Of a stretch of DNA of 61,974 bases, positions 7,959-17,492 are shown in pieces; the first letter of the stretch is position 1, and each line of letters opens with the position of its first letter. The position numbers were made by a program, and so were the translations under genes. The notes beneath the pieces are model-generated. The model was not told the origin of the DNA, did not search any database, and saw only the letters and a program-made list of their open reading frames with translations. This stretch comes from an uncultured Duodenibacillus sp. Lineage in GTDB: Bacteria > Pseudomonadota > Gammaproteobacteria > Burkholderiales > Burkholderiaceae_F. The stretch is from contig CALXQS010000011.1 of assembly GCA_944390715.1 (NCBI GenBank), positions 1-61,974 of the forward strand. Direction: 5' to 3'.

Positions 7959-10900
7959 TTAAGCCAAGTACTTGGGATCGGTGTGCACTTGTTCAAGCGG
8001 CTCTTCTTCAAGAGCAGGAAGTTCCGGACGGGGACGGCCGGGGTACTTGACTGCCTCGTAAGAAACCGGCTGGCACAGGGCAGGGTCCGTATGCACTTGG
8101 GTTAATCCGGCCTTGGCGAGATTTTCTTCGAGACCCACGGCAATTTCCGCCTGATGCGGCTCTGCCTGCATCTCGACAGAGAGCGGAGCTTGCTGCGGCT
8201 CAGTGACCGGCTCAGCAGCTGCCGGCTCTTCAAGCACAGTCTCAATCTGCACAAGCTCGGGCTGCGGCGCCGTTTCAATCTGCACAAGCTCTTCGTGTTC
8301 TATAGGCTCGGCAATCGAGGGAGCTCGACCAGCACGAGGCGTTTGCTCCTGGGCGGCGACAGCCTCTTGAGCGGCAGTCTGCATTGCTTCAGGCGAGGTT
8401 TCGATCTGCACGAGCGACTCGCTCTGAGCTTGCTCCTCAGTGCGGGTTTCGGGTTGCTCGGCCTGCTCAGCATTCTGCGCGGGTGCAGAGGCGGGCTGCT
8501 GCGCTGCATCAGATGCCGGCGATTGAACCTGAGCTTCGGGCTGATCTTCAGCCGGCGCTAAAGCCTGCGTCTCGATTTGAGTCAGAGGCTCGCCGTCTTG
8601 TGCAGCAGCGGCAGCTTCCTTAACGACGTCCATGGCAACCGGAGCCACTGCGGCCGTTACGGTTGTTGCTTCGGCCGCGCGCGTTGCGCGGCGGCGGCGA
8701 CGAGGACGACGGCGGCGGCTGTCGCTTTCGATGACGGGTTCCGCATCATTTTCGGGCGCATCCGACATGATCTCAAGCAAATCCTCAGAGGCGGCCGGCA
8801 CTTGCTGCTGAGCTTCAGGCGCAGGTTCAAATGCATCAGCGACGGCTTGAGCAAGGGGAGCTTCCGCGGGCGTAGCTGCATCATCCGCAGCGGCTTCAGC
8901 CTTTTCCTGAGGCTTTTTCTGCCGACGTTCTCCGCGGCCGCGGCGCTGCGGCTCGGCTTTGCTCGGCTGAGGCGCAGCGGGCGTTTCTTCGGGTTTGGCT
9001 TCAAGCTGTGTCTGATCAGCTTCAACGTCTTGCGAGACAGCAGGTTCAGACGGGGCGCTTTGCGTTTGCTGCTGGCTGAGTTCGAGCTTTGCTTCCTCGA
9101 CGGTTTCGGCAGCTGCGGCAGGTTCTTCACGGCGCGGACGGCGAGTGCGGCGCGCACGCTTTTCCTCCGTGCGGACGGCTTCGTCGTTCAAAGCCTTGGG
9201 AGCTTCTGCTGCGGTCTCGTTTTTAAGCGCAGGCTCGGCATCATCTCGCGCCGGACGGGCACGACGTTCGCCGCGCATGCTTCTGCGCTTTTCTGCCGAT
9301 CTTTCCGAGCGCATTTCATCGCGCACGCGGCGGCCTTTGCCGCGGCGATCTCCGCGGGCAGGCTTCTTTTCCGTCTTTTTGACTTCAGACTTCTGTTCCT
9401 GCTCGCCGCCGAAACCGAAGAACGCCAGCAGCTTGGCAAAGAAGCCTTTAGAGGTTTGGGTTTCCTCTTGCTTGGCTTCATTTCTGGGCGTGTGAACGGG
9501 AGCCACTTCCTGGGGCAGCACATTCTTGATGACCGGCACCTGCTTGGGCCGCTGAGGCTTGTCCTCGCTGGCCGATTTGAGCGCGTAGGGATCATCGGCA
9601 ACGGGAGAGAGGTCTTCAGCGCGCTTGTAGCTGGCGAGGTCGTCGTCGAGACGCTCGTCGTCGCTGCGCAGTCGTTCGATATGGTAGTGCGGCGTTTCCA
9701 ATGAAGTATTCGGAATGAGCACCACGGGAATTCTGAAGCGCTGCTCGATTTTTGCAATTTCCGAGCGTTTTTCGTTGAGGATGAAGGTTGCCACGTCGAC
9801 CGGCACCTGCGCGTGGAGCGCTCCAGTGCCTTCCTTGGCGGCCTCTTCCTGAAGAATGCGCAGGACCTGAAGAGCGCTGCTTTCGGTGTCGCGAATGACG
9901 CCTACGCCGTTGCAGCGCGGGCAGGTGATGTGGCTGCCTTCGGACAGAGACGGGCGCAGACGCTGGCGTGAGAGCTCCATCAAGCCGAAGCGGCTGATTC
10001 GGCCGATCTGCACGCGGGCGCGATCGGGATGAATGGCTTCCTTGAGCTGCTGTTCGATCTGCCGCTGGTTTTTCACCTCGCTCATGTCGATGAAGTCGAT
10101 CACAATCAGGCCGCCGAGATCGCGCAGCCGCATCTGGCGGGCAACTTCATCAGCTGCTTCAAGGTTGGTGCGCAGGGCCGTTTCCTCAATGTCGGCGCCG
10201 CGCGTTGCACGAGCCGAGTTGACGTCGACGGCAACAAGAGCCTCCGTGTGATCGATCACGATTGCGCCGCCCGAGGGCAGGGGAACTGTGCGCGAGTAGG
10301 CCGTCTCAATCTGGTGTTCGATCTGAAAGCGCGAAAACAGCGGCGTTTCGTCGCGGTAGCGCTTGACGCGGGAAACCATGTCGGGCATGACGTGAGCCAT
10401 GAACTGACGGGCCTGGTCATAGATGTCGTCGGTGTCGACGAGGATTTCACCGATGTCGGGCTGGAAATAGTCGCGAATGGCGCGAATGACCAGATTGCTT
10501 TCTTCAACAATGAGGAAAGGAGCGGGGTTAGCACGCTTGAGAGGCTTGCCGTCGCGCACCGATTCGGTGCAGTAATGCGTCGTGCTGCGGCCGCGTTCAT
10601 TGACCGTGTACTCGTACTGCGGCGTTGCTGCTTCGCTGATGGCGTTCCAGAGCTTGAGCAGGTAGTTCAAGTCCCACTGCAGTTCTTCGACAGTTCGGCC
10701 GATGCCTGCCGTGCGGGCAATGGTGCTCATCCCTGCGGGCAGATCAAGCTGCTCCATGGCTTCACGCAGTTCCTGCCGTTCTTCGCCTTCAATGCGGCGC
10801 GAGACGCCGCCGCCGCGCGGGTTGTTGGGCATCAAGACGAGGTAGCGGCCTGCCAGGCTGATGAAGGTGGTAAGCGCGGCGCCTTTGTTGCCGCGTTCTT

Positions 10901-11216
10901 CTTTTTCAACCTGAACGATAAGTTCTTGGCCTTCGCTGAGCGCCTCGCGAATGGTCGCGGTGCGCACGTCGACGCCTTCTTTGAAGTAGCTGCGCGAGAT
11001 TTCCTTAAAGGGAAGAAAGCCGTGGCGTTCTTCGCCGTAATCGATGAAGCAGGCTTCAAGAGACGGCTCGATGCGGGTGATGATGCCCTTGTAGATATTG
11101 GATTTGCGCTGTTCACGGCCAGCCGTTTCGATGTCGATGTCGATGAGCTTCTGACCGTCAACAATGCCCACACGTGTTTCCTCTGCGTGGGTTGCGTTAA
11201 AAAGCATGCGTTTCAA
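7959..11216 (-). CDS. rne: ribonuclease E
   Basis: Essential endoribonuclease of mRNA decay and rRNA/tRNA processing, scaffold of the degradosome at the membrane. The ~1085-residue protein has the N-terminal catalytic half with an S1 domain, the two catalytic-aspartate segments ALVAVDVNSARATRG and GLIVIDFIDM, and the zinc-link CPRCNG. This is followed by a long, disordered, Arg-rich then Glu/Ala/Gln-rich tail. TTG 11216 is chosen because it gives the family N-terminus MKRMLFNATH and has CAGGAG seven bases upstream. The tail carries repeated QIET and QVHTDP motifs. RNase G is encoded separately at 23268. Confidence 0.95.
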   Translation of the reverse strand: MKRMLFNATHAEETRVGIVDGQKLIDIDIETAGREQRKSNIYKGIITRIEPSLEACFIDYGEERHGFLPFKEISRSYFKEGVDVRTATIREALSEGQELIVQVEKEERGNKGAALTTFISLAGRYLVLMPNNPRGGGVSRRIEGEERQELREAMEQLDLPAGMSTIARTAGIGRTVEELQWDLNYLLKLWNAISEAATPQYEYTVNERGRSTTHYCTESVRDGKPLKRANPAPFLIVEESNLVIRAIRDYFQPDIGEILVDTDDIYDQARQFMAHVMPDMVSRVKRYRDETPLFSRFQIEHQIETAYSRTVPLPSGGAIVIDHTEALVAVDVNSARATRGADIEETALRTNLEAADEVARQMRLRDLGGLIVIDFIDMSEVKNQRQIEQQLKEAIHPDRARVQIGRISRFGLMELSRQRLRPSLSEGSHITCPRCNGVGVIRDTESSALQVLRILQEEAAKEGTGALHAQVPVDVATFILNEKRSEIAKIEQRFRIPVVLIPNTSLETPHYHIERLRSDDERLDDDLASYKRAEDLSPVADDPYALKSASEDKPQRPKQVPVIKNVLPQEVAPVHTPRNEAKQEETQTSKGFFAKLLAFFGFGGEQEQKSEVKKTEKKPARGDRRGKGRRVRDEMRSERSAEKRRSMRGERRARPARDDAEPALKNETAAEAPKALNDEAVRTEEKRARRTRRPRREEPAAAAETVEEAKLELSQQQTQSAPSEPAVSQDVEADQTQLEAKPEETPAAPQPSKAEPQRRGRGERRQKKPQEKAEAAADDAATPAEAPLAQAVADAFEPAPEAQQQVPAASEDLLEIMSDAPENDAEPVIESDSRRRRPRRRRRATRAAEATTVTAAVAPVAMDVVKEAAAAAQDGEPLTQIETQALAPAEDQPEAQVQSPASDAAQQPASAPAQNAEQAEQPETRTEEQAQSESLVQIETSPEAMQTAAQEAVAAQEQTPRAGRAPSIAEPIEHEELVQIETAPQPELVQIETVLEEPAAAEPVTEPQQAPLSVEMQAEPHQAEIAVGLEENLAKAGLTQVHTDPALCQPVSYEAVKYPGRPRPELPALEEEPLEQVHTDPKYLA

Positions 11217-12113
11217 TTTGGCACTCCTGGCTCGGCCGCCACTGACGCGGGCGACCGTCTTAACGTGCCGGCAAAGAAACAATCAGCCTTTTGAGACGAG
11301 CCTCAGGATGTAGGCGTGCATGAAGCGTCGAGGCATGGCAGAAGACCCGCACGCAATGCTGCTGCAGGTTCTTTGCTGCCTGGACGCAGGCGAAAGCCGG
11401 GATATTTCTTCAGTTTGTGTCGGTCGGGCCGATCAAGCGGCACGACGCCGTGAGGAGAGCACAAAACATCGCCAAGACGCACAATCGGGCGTCCGCGGAA
11501 TTCAAGGTCGTTCAAGCAAGGATGACCTTTGACAGCTCGATCCCCCACAAGGCTGAGGAGCTTTCGGTTAAGCACGCGGGCTGCGCACGAACGCGCCATC
11601 GTCTCGCGCGTCAAACCGAGAATTTCGGCGACGAGCGCGAGGGCAAGCGTCATAAATGCATTGTCGTGCGTCAGCATGTATCCGTTACTTCAAACTCAAA
11701 AGGCAGAATTTCTCTGCCGGCAGCTGCTCTTGTCCAATATGCAGACAAGGCAGGGCATTTGCCCGGCAGGCAGATCGCCGCGTCCATCGTCTCTGCATCC
11801 AGAGCACTTGTTTCGTGCTTCTATGGATGCTCGGAGCAAAATTTCTTCTCAAGGGCGCAACGCCTGCTTGTTCGGGCGTTGATGAAACTGTTTTCTCCAG
11901 CCGCAGATTCTCAGACTTGCCGCAACCACGCGCGGCAGTATCCGGTCGGCGACCGTTCGCCGCTTGGCTGTGGATGCGCTTTTTGCTCAAAACTGAGGCA
12001 AACGCGCACAAAGCGGCGGCCCGCAGTCAGGCTAAAATGCCTTTCCCGGGCTTGTAAACTGGCGCAGGCCGTCGGCCTGCAACCGTTCTGCAAGCGTAGA
12101 AGTATATATCGTT
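11217..12113. other. 897-bp gene-free region between rne and rluC (probable rne leader)
   Basis: No open frame here resembles a known protein, although several long ones exist on both strands. The rne transcript must start in it. E. coli rne has a long structured 5' leader used for autoregulation, so a similar role is an inference. Short hairpins are visible: GGCAGA/TCTGCC (11702-11718), CTTGTC/GACAAG (11729-11749) and GGGCA/TGCCC (11753-11764). Promoters for rne (minus) and rluC (plus) should both be inside. Confidence 0.45.
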
Positions 12114-13127
12114 ATGACTCTAAATGCTCAACCCGAACCCATGAGATCATGCGCACTCAAGCAGCTTGATCTCAATCGCGTCAATTACGTTGAAATTGAC
12201 GAGGCTGCCGCCGGGCAGCGCTTGGACAATTTTCTGATCAAAATACTCAAGGGCGTCCCCAAAAGCCATGTCTACCGCATCGTGCGGGCAGGGGAAGTGC
12301 GCGTCAATAAAAAAAGAGCCTCAGTTCAGGATCGGCTTGATGCTGGAGATGTCGTGCGCCTGCCGCCCGTTCGCGTCGAAAAGACGGCGCAGGCCGAGCG
12401 CAAGGTTCCTCTTTTGACGCCCGAGGAGCTGCCAGTGCTTTATGAAGACCGTGACATTCTCATTGTGAACAAGCCGGCAGGGCTGGCAGCCCATGGCGGC
12501 TCCGGCATTGATTTTGGTCTCATCGAAAGACTCCGTGCGCAGCGCCCCGATGCTCCTTTCCTGGAACGGGCGCATGGGCTCGATCGCGACACATCAGGAG
12601 CGCTGATCAGCTGCAAGACTCGAAAAGCGCTGGTGCGCATTCATGAGATGCAGCGCGAAGGGAGAATCGTCAAGCATTATCGGCTGCTTGTTGCAGGCGA
12701 CTGGGTCAACGAAAGACAGCATGTGCGGCTGCCGCTGGCGAAATACACGCTTGCCAGCGGCGAAAGGCGCGTGCGCGTAGACGCCGAGCACGGACTCAAG
12801 GCGCATACGATTTTTACGGTTCTCGAGCGCTTCGGCCAGGTGACGTATCTTGATGCCGAGCTCAAAACCGGACGGACCCATCAGATTCGCGTGCATGCGG
12901 CAGAAACCGGCTTTGCTCTTGTGGGCGACGAGAAATACGGCGACTACGGCTTTAACGCTGCCGTGAAAAAGGGATTGCTCGGAAAAAGCTTTTCGCGCAT
13001 GTTTCTGCACGCCTATCGTCTTGACTTCGTGCATCCGGTTTTGGGAGAACCGATGACGGTGGTCGCTGCGCTGCCCGAACCCCTTGACTCGCTTCTGAAG
13101 GTGCTGCAGCAACAGAAAAAGGCTTAG
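12114..13127 (+). CDS. rluC: RluA-family 23S rRNA pseudouridine synthase (RluC-like)
   Basis: Isomerises uridines in 23S rRNA; by position next to rne and by architecture this is RluC-like. The 337 residues comprise an S4 RNA-binding domain (about residues 30-90, GQRLDNFLIK) and the catalytic domain. The catalytic motif, normally HRLD-x-x-TSG, reads HGLDRDTSG: D157 is kept but the arginine before it is glycine at residue 155 (bases 12576-12578). The later motif KTGRTHQIRVHAA is intact. The start at 12114 is uncertain; ATG 12141 also works. The HAD gene follows after two bases. Confidence 0.9.
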   Translation: MTLNAQPEPMRSCALKQLDLNRVNYVEIDEAAAGQRLDNFLIKILKGVPKSHVYRIVRAGEVRVNKKRASVQDRLDAGDVVRLPPVRVEKTAQAERKVPLLTPEELPVLYEDRDILIVNKPAGLAAHGGSGIDFGLIERLRAQRPDAPFLERAHGLDRDTSGALISCKTRKALVRIHEMQREGRIVKHYRLLVAGDWVNERQHVRLPLAKYTLASGERRVRVDAEHGLKAHTIFTVLERFGQVTYLDAELKTGRTHQIRVHAAETGFALVGDEKYGDYGFNAAVKKGLLGKSFSRMFLHAYRLDFVHPVLGEPMTVVAALPEPLDSLLKVLQQQKKA

Positions 13128-13129
13128 TC

Positions 13130-13783
13130 ATGACGGCAAAACAATACGGACTGTACGTTTTTGATTGGGATGGGACGGTCATGGATACGACCGGACTCAT
13201 TGCCCGAGGCATTCAGCAGGCGGCAAAAACTCTGGGCCTGAAAGTTCCTTCGCTTGAGACGGCTCGATCGGTCATCGGCCTGGGGATGGCCGACACCATG
13301 CGCATCGTCAACCCCGACTGCCCTTATGAGCGCTGGGATGAATATCTGCAGGCTTATAAGAGCTGGTACATCAAGCGCGAAGCCGCCGTCGAGGTGATGG
13401 CAGGACTTCGGGAGCTGCTCGAAGAAATGAACTCGCAAGGCATGCGTCTTGCAGTTGCTACGGGAAAGTCGAGAGCCGGACTCAACCGCGTCTTTGCGCT
13501 CACGGGCATCGAGCACCTCTTTGAGGAAACCATTACGGCCGACGAGTCATTCTCCAAGCCCAACCCGGCCATGCTTTTTGAGCTTTCCGACAGAACAGGC
13601 GTGGAACCCGACAAAATGGTGATGGTCGGCGATACGGTGCACGATCTGCAGCTTGCGCAAAATGCAGGAGCTCAGGCTGTCGGCGTCACCTGGGGAGCAT
13701 GCGCCAGACGGGATTTGGAAAAGCTGCCGCACGTCGCCGTCGTTGACACGGTTGAAGAACTGCGCAGCTTGTTTTTGGGCTGA
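13130..13783 (+). CDS. HAD-superfamily phosphatase, phosphoglycolate-phosphatase-like
   Basis: Predicted cytoplasmic phosphatase of HAD subfamily IA, 217 residues. Motif I is FDWDGTVMDT near the N-terminus, motif II is VATGKS around residue 105, and motifs III/IV are KPNPAML followed by MVGDTVHDLQLA near residue 170. It begins two bases after the rluC stop, so it is co-translated with it; this pairing recurs in betaproteobacteria. The natural substrate cannot be read from the sequence: phosphoglycolate or a nucleotide are possible. Confidence 0.9.
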   Translation: MTAKQYGLYVFDWDGTVMDTTGLIARGIQQAAKTLGLKVPSLETARSVIGLGMADTMRIVNPDCPYERWDEYLQAYKSWYIKREAAVEVMAGLRELLEEMNSQGMRLAVATGKSRAGLNRVFALTGIEHLFEETITADESFSKPNPAMLFELSDRTGVEPDKMVMVGDTVHDLQLAQNAGAQAVGVTWGACARRDLEKLPHVAVVDTVEELRSLFLG

Positions 13784-13809
13784 GAAAAATGTTCCGAGCG
13801 CCGACGCAT

Positions 13810-14655
13810 CTAGCTTGCGGAGCGGCTGCGTGCTTTGCCGCGAGCCGAGCCGACGCCAGAGGCCGACTGGATTGCGTGCGGCTTTTTGGCCTTTCGCCCC
13901 TGATTGAGAGCAGATCTTGCGGCAGACCGATGCGGACTTTTTGATGCAGAGGGTTCTGCGAGTACGGCAAAAACCGTGGGAAGCTTGGGAAGAGTTCCTA
14001 AAAGCTCCTTCCACTGCCGGGCTGTTTTGGTGCGGATGGATTCTTCCTTTCCGGTGACGTCGACGGCCACGGTGATCCGCGTGGAAGCAGAAAAAACGTC
14101 GGTCATGCTCTCAAGCAGCCGGTTGTTGCGATAGGGAGTCTCAATAAAAAGCTGCGTTTCGCCCAAGCGGCTGGCCGCTTCGAGTTCACTGAGCGCTTGG
14201 GTGCGGTCGCTGTTGTCGATCGGCAGGTAGCCCAGAAAGCGAAACCGCTGACCATTCATGCCGCTGGCCATCAGCGTGAGCAGAATCGAGCACGGTCCGA
14301 TCATGGGACGCACGCGTATTCCCATGGCTTCGGCGCGCGCAACGATCACGGCTCCGGGATCGGCAACGGCCGGACATCCGGACTCGGAAACAATGGCCGT
14401 ATCTGCGCCGGCCGCCACCGGTTCAAGCCAGGCAGTCAACAGCGAGAGGTCGGGATCGTGTCCTATTTCAATGATTTCGAGCTCTGCAATAGGCAGCGGG
14501 TGAGAAATGCTCTTGAGAAAAGCCCGTGCCGAACGGGCATTCTCGGCAAGAAAGCGTCTGCAGCTGCGAGCAGCCGCAATCGAATCGGGGGCAAGAGAAC
14601 CGCTGCCGGCCGTCGGGCTGATGCGGTTGGGAATCAGGTAAAGGGTGCCGCTCAT
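13810..14655 (-). CDS. SAM-dependent methyltransferase of the RsmI/tetrapyrrole methylase family
   Basis: About 281 residues. The N-terminus MSGTLYLIPN and the SESGCPAVADPGA and IGPCSILLTLMASG blocks are the tetrapyrrole-methylase/RsmI fold. RsmI itself 2'-O-methylates 16S rRNA C1402, but this maf-linked gene is usually a paralogue, so the substrate is open. The C-terminal ~45 residues are a basic, Ser/Arg/Ala-rich tail that looks RNA-binding and disordered. ATG 14655 fits the family start, 13 bases after the maf stop, which makes a two-gene minus-strand unit. Confidence 0.85.
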   Translation of the reverse strand: MSGTLYLIPNRISPTAGSGSLAPDSIAAARSCRRFLAENARSARAFLKSISHPLPIAELEIIEIGHDPDLSLLTAWLEPVAAGADTAIVSESGCPAVADPGAVIVARAEAMGIRVRPMIGPCSILLTLMASGMNGQRFRFLGYLPIDNSDRTQALSELEAASRLGETQLFIETPYRNNRLLESMTDVFSASTRITVAVDVTGKEESIRTKTARQWKELLGTLPKLPTVFAVLAEPSASKSPHRSAARSALNQGRKAKKPHAIQSASGVGSARGKARSRSAS

Positions 14656-14668
14656 ACTGTAAATGTGC

Positions 14669-15265
14669 TCAAGCCGACAGTCCCTTGACGGCAAAAATGC
14701 CTGCCCGGGCAAGCATGCCCGTGAGCCGCATCAGAGGCAGTCCGATGAGGCTTGTGGGATCGTCGCTGGAGACCGATTCCATTAGTGCAATGCCCAGCCG
14801 CTCAATCTTGGCGCTGCCGGCGCAGTCATACGGTTCTTCGCGGCGCAGGTAGTCCTCGATGGCTTCGGCCGAGAGCGCGCGCATGGTGATGATCGTGTCG
14901 CTTACCGTCTCTTCAAGCGTGCCGTCGGCATGCACGACGCATACGGCGGTATGAAAAACGACTTTCTTGCCCTGCATTCGGCTGAGCTGCTCGAAGGCGC
15001 GCTCGAAAGTGCCTGGTTTTCCCAGTGCGCAGCCCTGCAGGTCGCAGACTTGATCCGAACCGATCACCACGGCGCCGGGATTGGCGGCGGCGACGGCTTG
15101 GGCTTTGGCGCGCGCAAGCCGGCGGGCAAGCTCAACGGGGGCTTCGCCTTCGAGGGCAGTTTCATCAACGTCAGGGCTCATGGTGCGGTAGTCCACGCCC
15201 AGACGGTCCAAAAGTTCACGGCGATATCGGGAAGAAGACGCCAGGATAAGTTCAGGATTTGACAT
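14669..15265 (-). CDS. Maf-family nucleotide pyrophosphatase (YceF type)
   Basis: House-cleaning pyrophosphatase, 198 residues. N-terminal LILASSSRYRRELLDRLG is the Maf signature, IGSDQVCDLQG holds the catalytic aspartate with the V/C context of the YceF (7-methyl-GTP) subgroup, and the C-terminal SLIGLPLMRLTGML is conserved. The start is ATG 15265, the second in-frame ATG, which restores the normal N-terminus. It is divergent from yceD with a 47-base gap and coupled to the downstream methyltransferase. Confidence 0.9.
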   Translation of the reverse strand: MSNPELILASSSRYRRELLDRLGVDYRTMSPDVDETALEGEAPVELARRLARAKAQAVAAANPGAVVIGSDQVCDLQGCALGKPGTFERAFEQLSRMQGKKVVFHTAVCVVHADGTLEETVSDTIITMRALSAEAIEDYLRREEPYDCAGSAKIERLGIALMESVSSDDPTSLIGLPLMRLTGMLARAGIFAVKGLSA

Positions 15266-15312
15266 AATGCGCAAATTCTACGTGATTGACTCTCAAAGAG
15301 AACGGTGCCTTT

Positions 15313-15825
15313 ATGCAGTACACGGATATTTTTGAACTTTCGCGCGCCAGAGCTGAAATTTGCGGAACTTTTGCGGGCAGCGATCTGCCTGCGCTGATGT
15401 CCATGCTTGATGAGGAAATGGGCGAGGCTTCCGTGAGCTGGCGGGCGCAGGGCACGGCCGGACGCAACGATCTGCCAGGGGCCGATCTTGAGCTTTGCGC
15501 CCGCATACAGACGCGCTGCGTGCGCTGCGGCGAACCGGTCGTCATCGAAATCGACAAAGTTGTTCCGTTTCTGTTTGTGCAAAACGAAAAAGAGGCAAAC
15601 GACATCCCCATCGAAGAAGACGGCGACTATGAGATAGTCGTCGGATCGCGCAAATTTGATCTGGCTGCCTGGGTTGAAGAAGAGCTGATTCTATCGCTTC
15701 CTGTTTTTGCCCAGCACGACGACTGCCAGCCCGATCAAGAGCGGATGCACACCAAGCAGGTCGAGAAAAAAGAAGAGCGCGCCAGCCCCTTTGCCTGTCT
15801 TGCGGCGCTCAAGACTAAAAAATAG
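15313..15825 (+). CDS. yceD: YceD (DUF177) family protein
   Basis: Cytoplasmic protein of the YceD/DUF177 family, associated in other bacteria with 23S rRNA maturation and normally co-transcribed with rpmF (ribosomal protein L32). The 170 residues include the paired cysteines TRCVRCGEPV around residue 70, EELILSLPVFAQHDDC around residue 125 and the C-terminal SPFACLAALK. ATG 15313 is preferred to an upstream TTG. Unusually, rpmF does not follow: a minus-strand recombinase begins 27 bases later. Confidence 0.88.
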   Translation: MQYTDIFELSRARAEICGTFAGSDLPALMSMLDEEMGEASVSWRAQGTAGRNDLPGADLELCARIQTRCVRCGEPVVIEIDKVVPFLFVQNEKEANDIPIEEDGDYEIVVGSRKFDLAAWVEEELILSLPVFAQHDDCQPDQERMHTKQVEKKEERASPFACLAALKTKK

Positions 15826-15852
15826 AGGCGCTCGGAAGCGGCCCGGACCGAT

Positions 15853-17439
15853 CTAAAGCGGAGCCATCTTCTTCATCGCTTTGGCAATCTGGGCTTCTTC
15901 AGGCGTGAGATAACGGCTGGTCGTGCCGATCGAGGCGTGTCCCATGGCGTTTTGCACGATGTTGATGTCCATTTCTTTGAGCGCAGTCGTGGCAAACGTG
16001 TGCCGAAGCCAGTGGGTGGATCCTGCGCGCAGCTTTGCGGCGTCGGCAGCAGATTTTTCCTCTGCCTTGAGCGCTGCGGCTTCAAAGAAGTCGGTGAGCA
16101 CGCGGTACAAGCCGGAGCGCGAAATGCCTTTTTGCGCATCAGCATTTTTCGAAAGGCTCGCCACCAGCGGCACGGACGGCTCGCAGGCGCGCACGCTTGG
16201 CAGCAAGCGGGCTTCAAAGTAAAGGTCGATGGCTCGGATCGTTTCTTCTGAAATCGGAAGTCTGCGCACTTTGTCGCCTTTGCCGACGATTTCAATGACT
16301 GTCATGTCCTCATCGCCGATGCGGCGGTTGACGATCCACCCGGCACAGGCGCCGATGATTTCCGAGGCCCGCATGCCCAAGCCCTTGCCGAGCGACAAAA
16401 TCACGCGCATGCGCCTTTTGGAAGGCGAGTCTTCGAGCTCTTCGAGGTGTTCCATCACCTCGTCCCATTGCCGAGGCGTGAGCGAGCGGTCGGCAAAAGC
16501 GCTCGGAGCTCCCTCTCCGGCTAAGAAATGCACTTTGGTGCTCACCTGATCGAAGGGGTTAAAGCGCAGATACCCGGTCTTTGTCAGAAAACCAAAAAGA
16601 ATGCGCACGACCGTCAGAGCAGTCTTGCGGCTTGAAACGCTGAGCGGCCCATTGAAGGGCCTCCAGTCTGCTGAAAGCCTTGGAGCATTTTTGGAGCCGA
16701 TCCAGGCCGATTGAGGCAGATGCCATTTGCTGCTCCATTCGTGTGGTTCTTTGCGGCCGAGCTCTTCAAGCCAGACGGGATAAAGGGATGCATCCTCGGT
16801 TGAAATCGAGCTCAGCGCCTTGCCGCGCTCAAGCGTGCACCAGAGCAAAAAGCGCTCGGCTTCCTTTTTGTATTGCGAAAGCGTATTGACATTGGCGGCG
16901 CGAGCCTTAAGCCAGCTTGCGACTGCCTGAAGATCGTTTTGCGCCTCAAGGCTGCCTGGCCGGCTGCCGCGGTTGGTGCCGTTTGCGCCCGACAGATGCA
17001 GTTCGCGAGCCGGCCTCGAGAGCATCATCTGGGAGGGGCGCTGCTGCGGGAAATCATTTTCAGGCTCAGTGCACAAGCCGGACTTTCTGAGCTGTGCGTC
17101 AAAATCAATCGGTGCAGGCAGACCGGACGCGTCGTCGTCGGCTTTGTCGGCGCTGAGGCTTTCGGGGGCCATGCCCGGGGGATAAAACCGGGCAGTGATT
17201 TCTCCTATCTGCGAGCTGTGTCCGCCCAGCCAGTCGACGAGGCGCACGGCATCGTCTCTGGTCAGTCCTGGTGCAGACTTGTACCAGTTTCCTCCCAGGT
17301 TTGCGATGCACTCATAGAGGTCCTCGGCGCAGGCAATGCCAAGCGCTTCGAGCGGAGCCAGCGAGCGGCGCGCCAGGTCCGCAGGCAAAATGCCTGCAAG
17401 CGGCCGGACCGCGAAATCGTCAAAAGCAGACGTATCCAA
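15853..17439 (-). CDS. tyrosine recombinase/integrase with long N-terminal domain
   Basis: Site-specific recombinase of 528 residues. The catalytic domain is complete: R357 in GMRASE, a lysine in the GKGDKVRRLP hairpin, H476-x-x-R479 in THWLRHTFA, H501 in MGHASIGTTSRY and the nucleophile Y510. A SAM-like core-binding domain covers about 165-300. The first ~110 residues (LAPLEALGIACAEDLY) resemble an accessory domain of betaproteobacterial integrases that I recall as DUF3701. It sits where rpmF is expected, is divergent from an unknown-family gene 53 bases away, and has no adjacent tRNA or phage gene. Confidence 0.9.
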   Translation of the reverse strand: MDTSAFDDFAVRPLAGILPADLARRSLAPLEALGIACAEDLYECIANLGGNWYKSAPGLTRDDAVRLVDWLGGHSSQIGEITARFYPPGMAPESLSADKADDDASGLPAPIDFDAQLRKSGLCTEPENDFPQQRPSQMMLSRPARELHLSGANGTNRGSRPGSLEAQNDLQAVASWLKARAANVNTLSQYKKEAERFLLWCTLERGKALSSISTEDASLYPVWLEELGRKEPHEWSSKWHLPQSAWIGSKNAPRLSADWRPFNGPLSVSSRKTALTVVRILFGFLTKTGYLRFNPFDQVSTKVHFLAGEGAPSAFADRSLTPRQWDEVMEHLEELEDSPSKRRMRVILSLGKGLGMRASEIIGACAGWIVNRRIGDEDMTVIEIVGKGDKVRRLPISEETIRAIDLYFEARLLPSVRACEPSVPLVASLSKNADAQKGISRSGLYRVLTDFFEAAALKAEEKSAADAAKLRAGSTHWLRHTFATTALKEMDINIVQNAMGHASIGTTSRYLTPEEAQIAKAMKKMAPL

Positions 17440-17492
17440 TTTGCAGAATTGCTGAATTAAAATAACTAAGTTTGAAATGCGCCTTGTGCAGG

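Noticed and set aside
10029..11294. 421-residue plus-strand open frame antisense to rne
   Set aside because: It lies entirely over the conserved RNase E catalytic domain; composition is that of a mirror frame and no family is recognisable.
11303..11677. 124-residue minus-strand frame upstream of rne
   Set aside because: Pro/Arg-rich, no recognised family; more likely rne leader sequence.
11417..12169. 250-residue plus-strand frame between rne and rluC
   Set aside because: Cys/Arg-rich composition, no domain, no ribosome binding site, and it runs into the rluC start in another frame.
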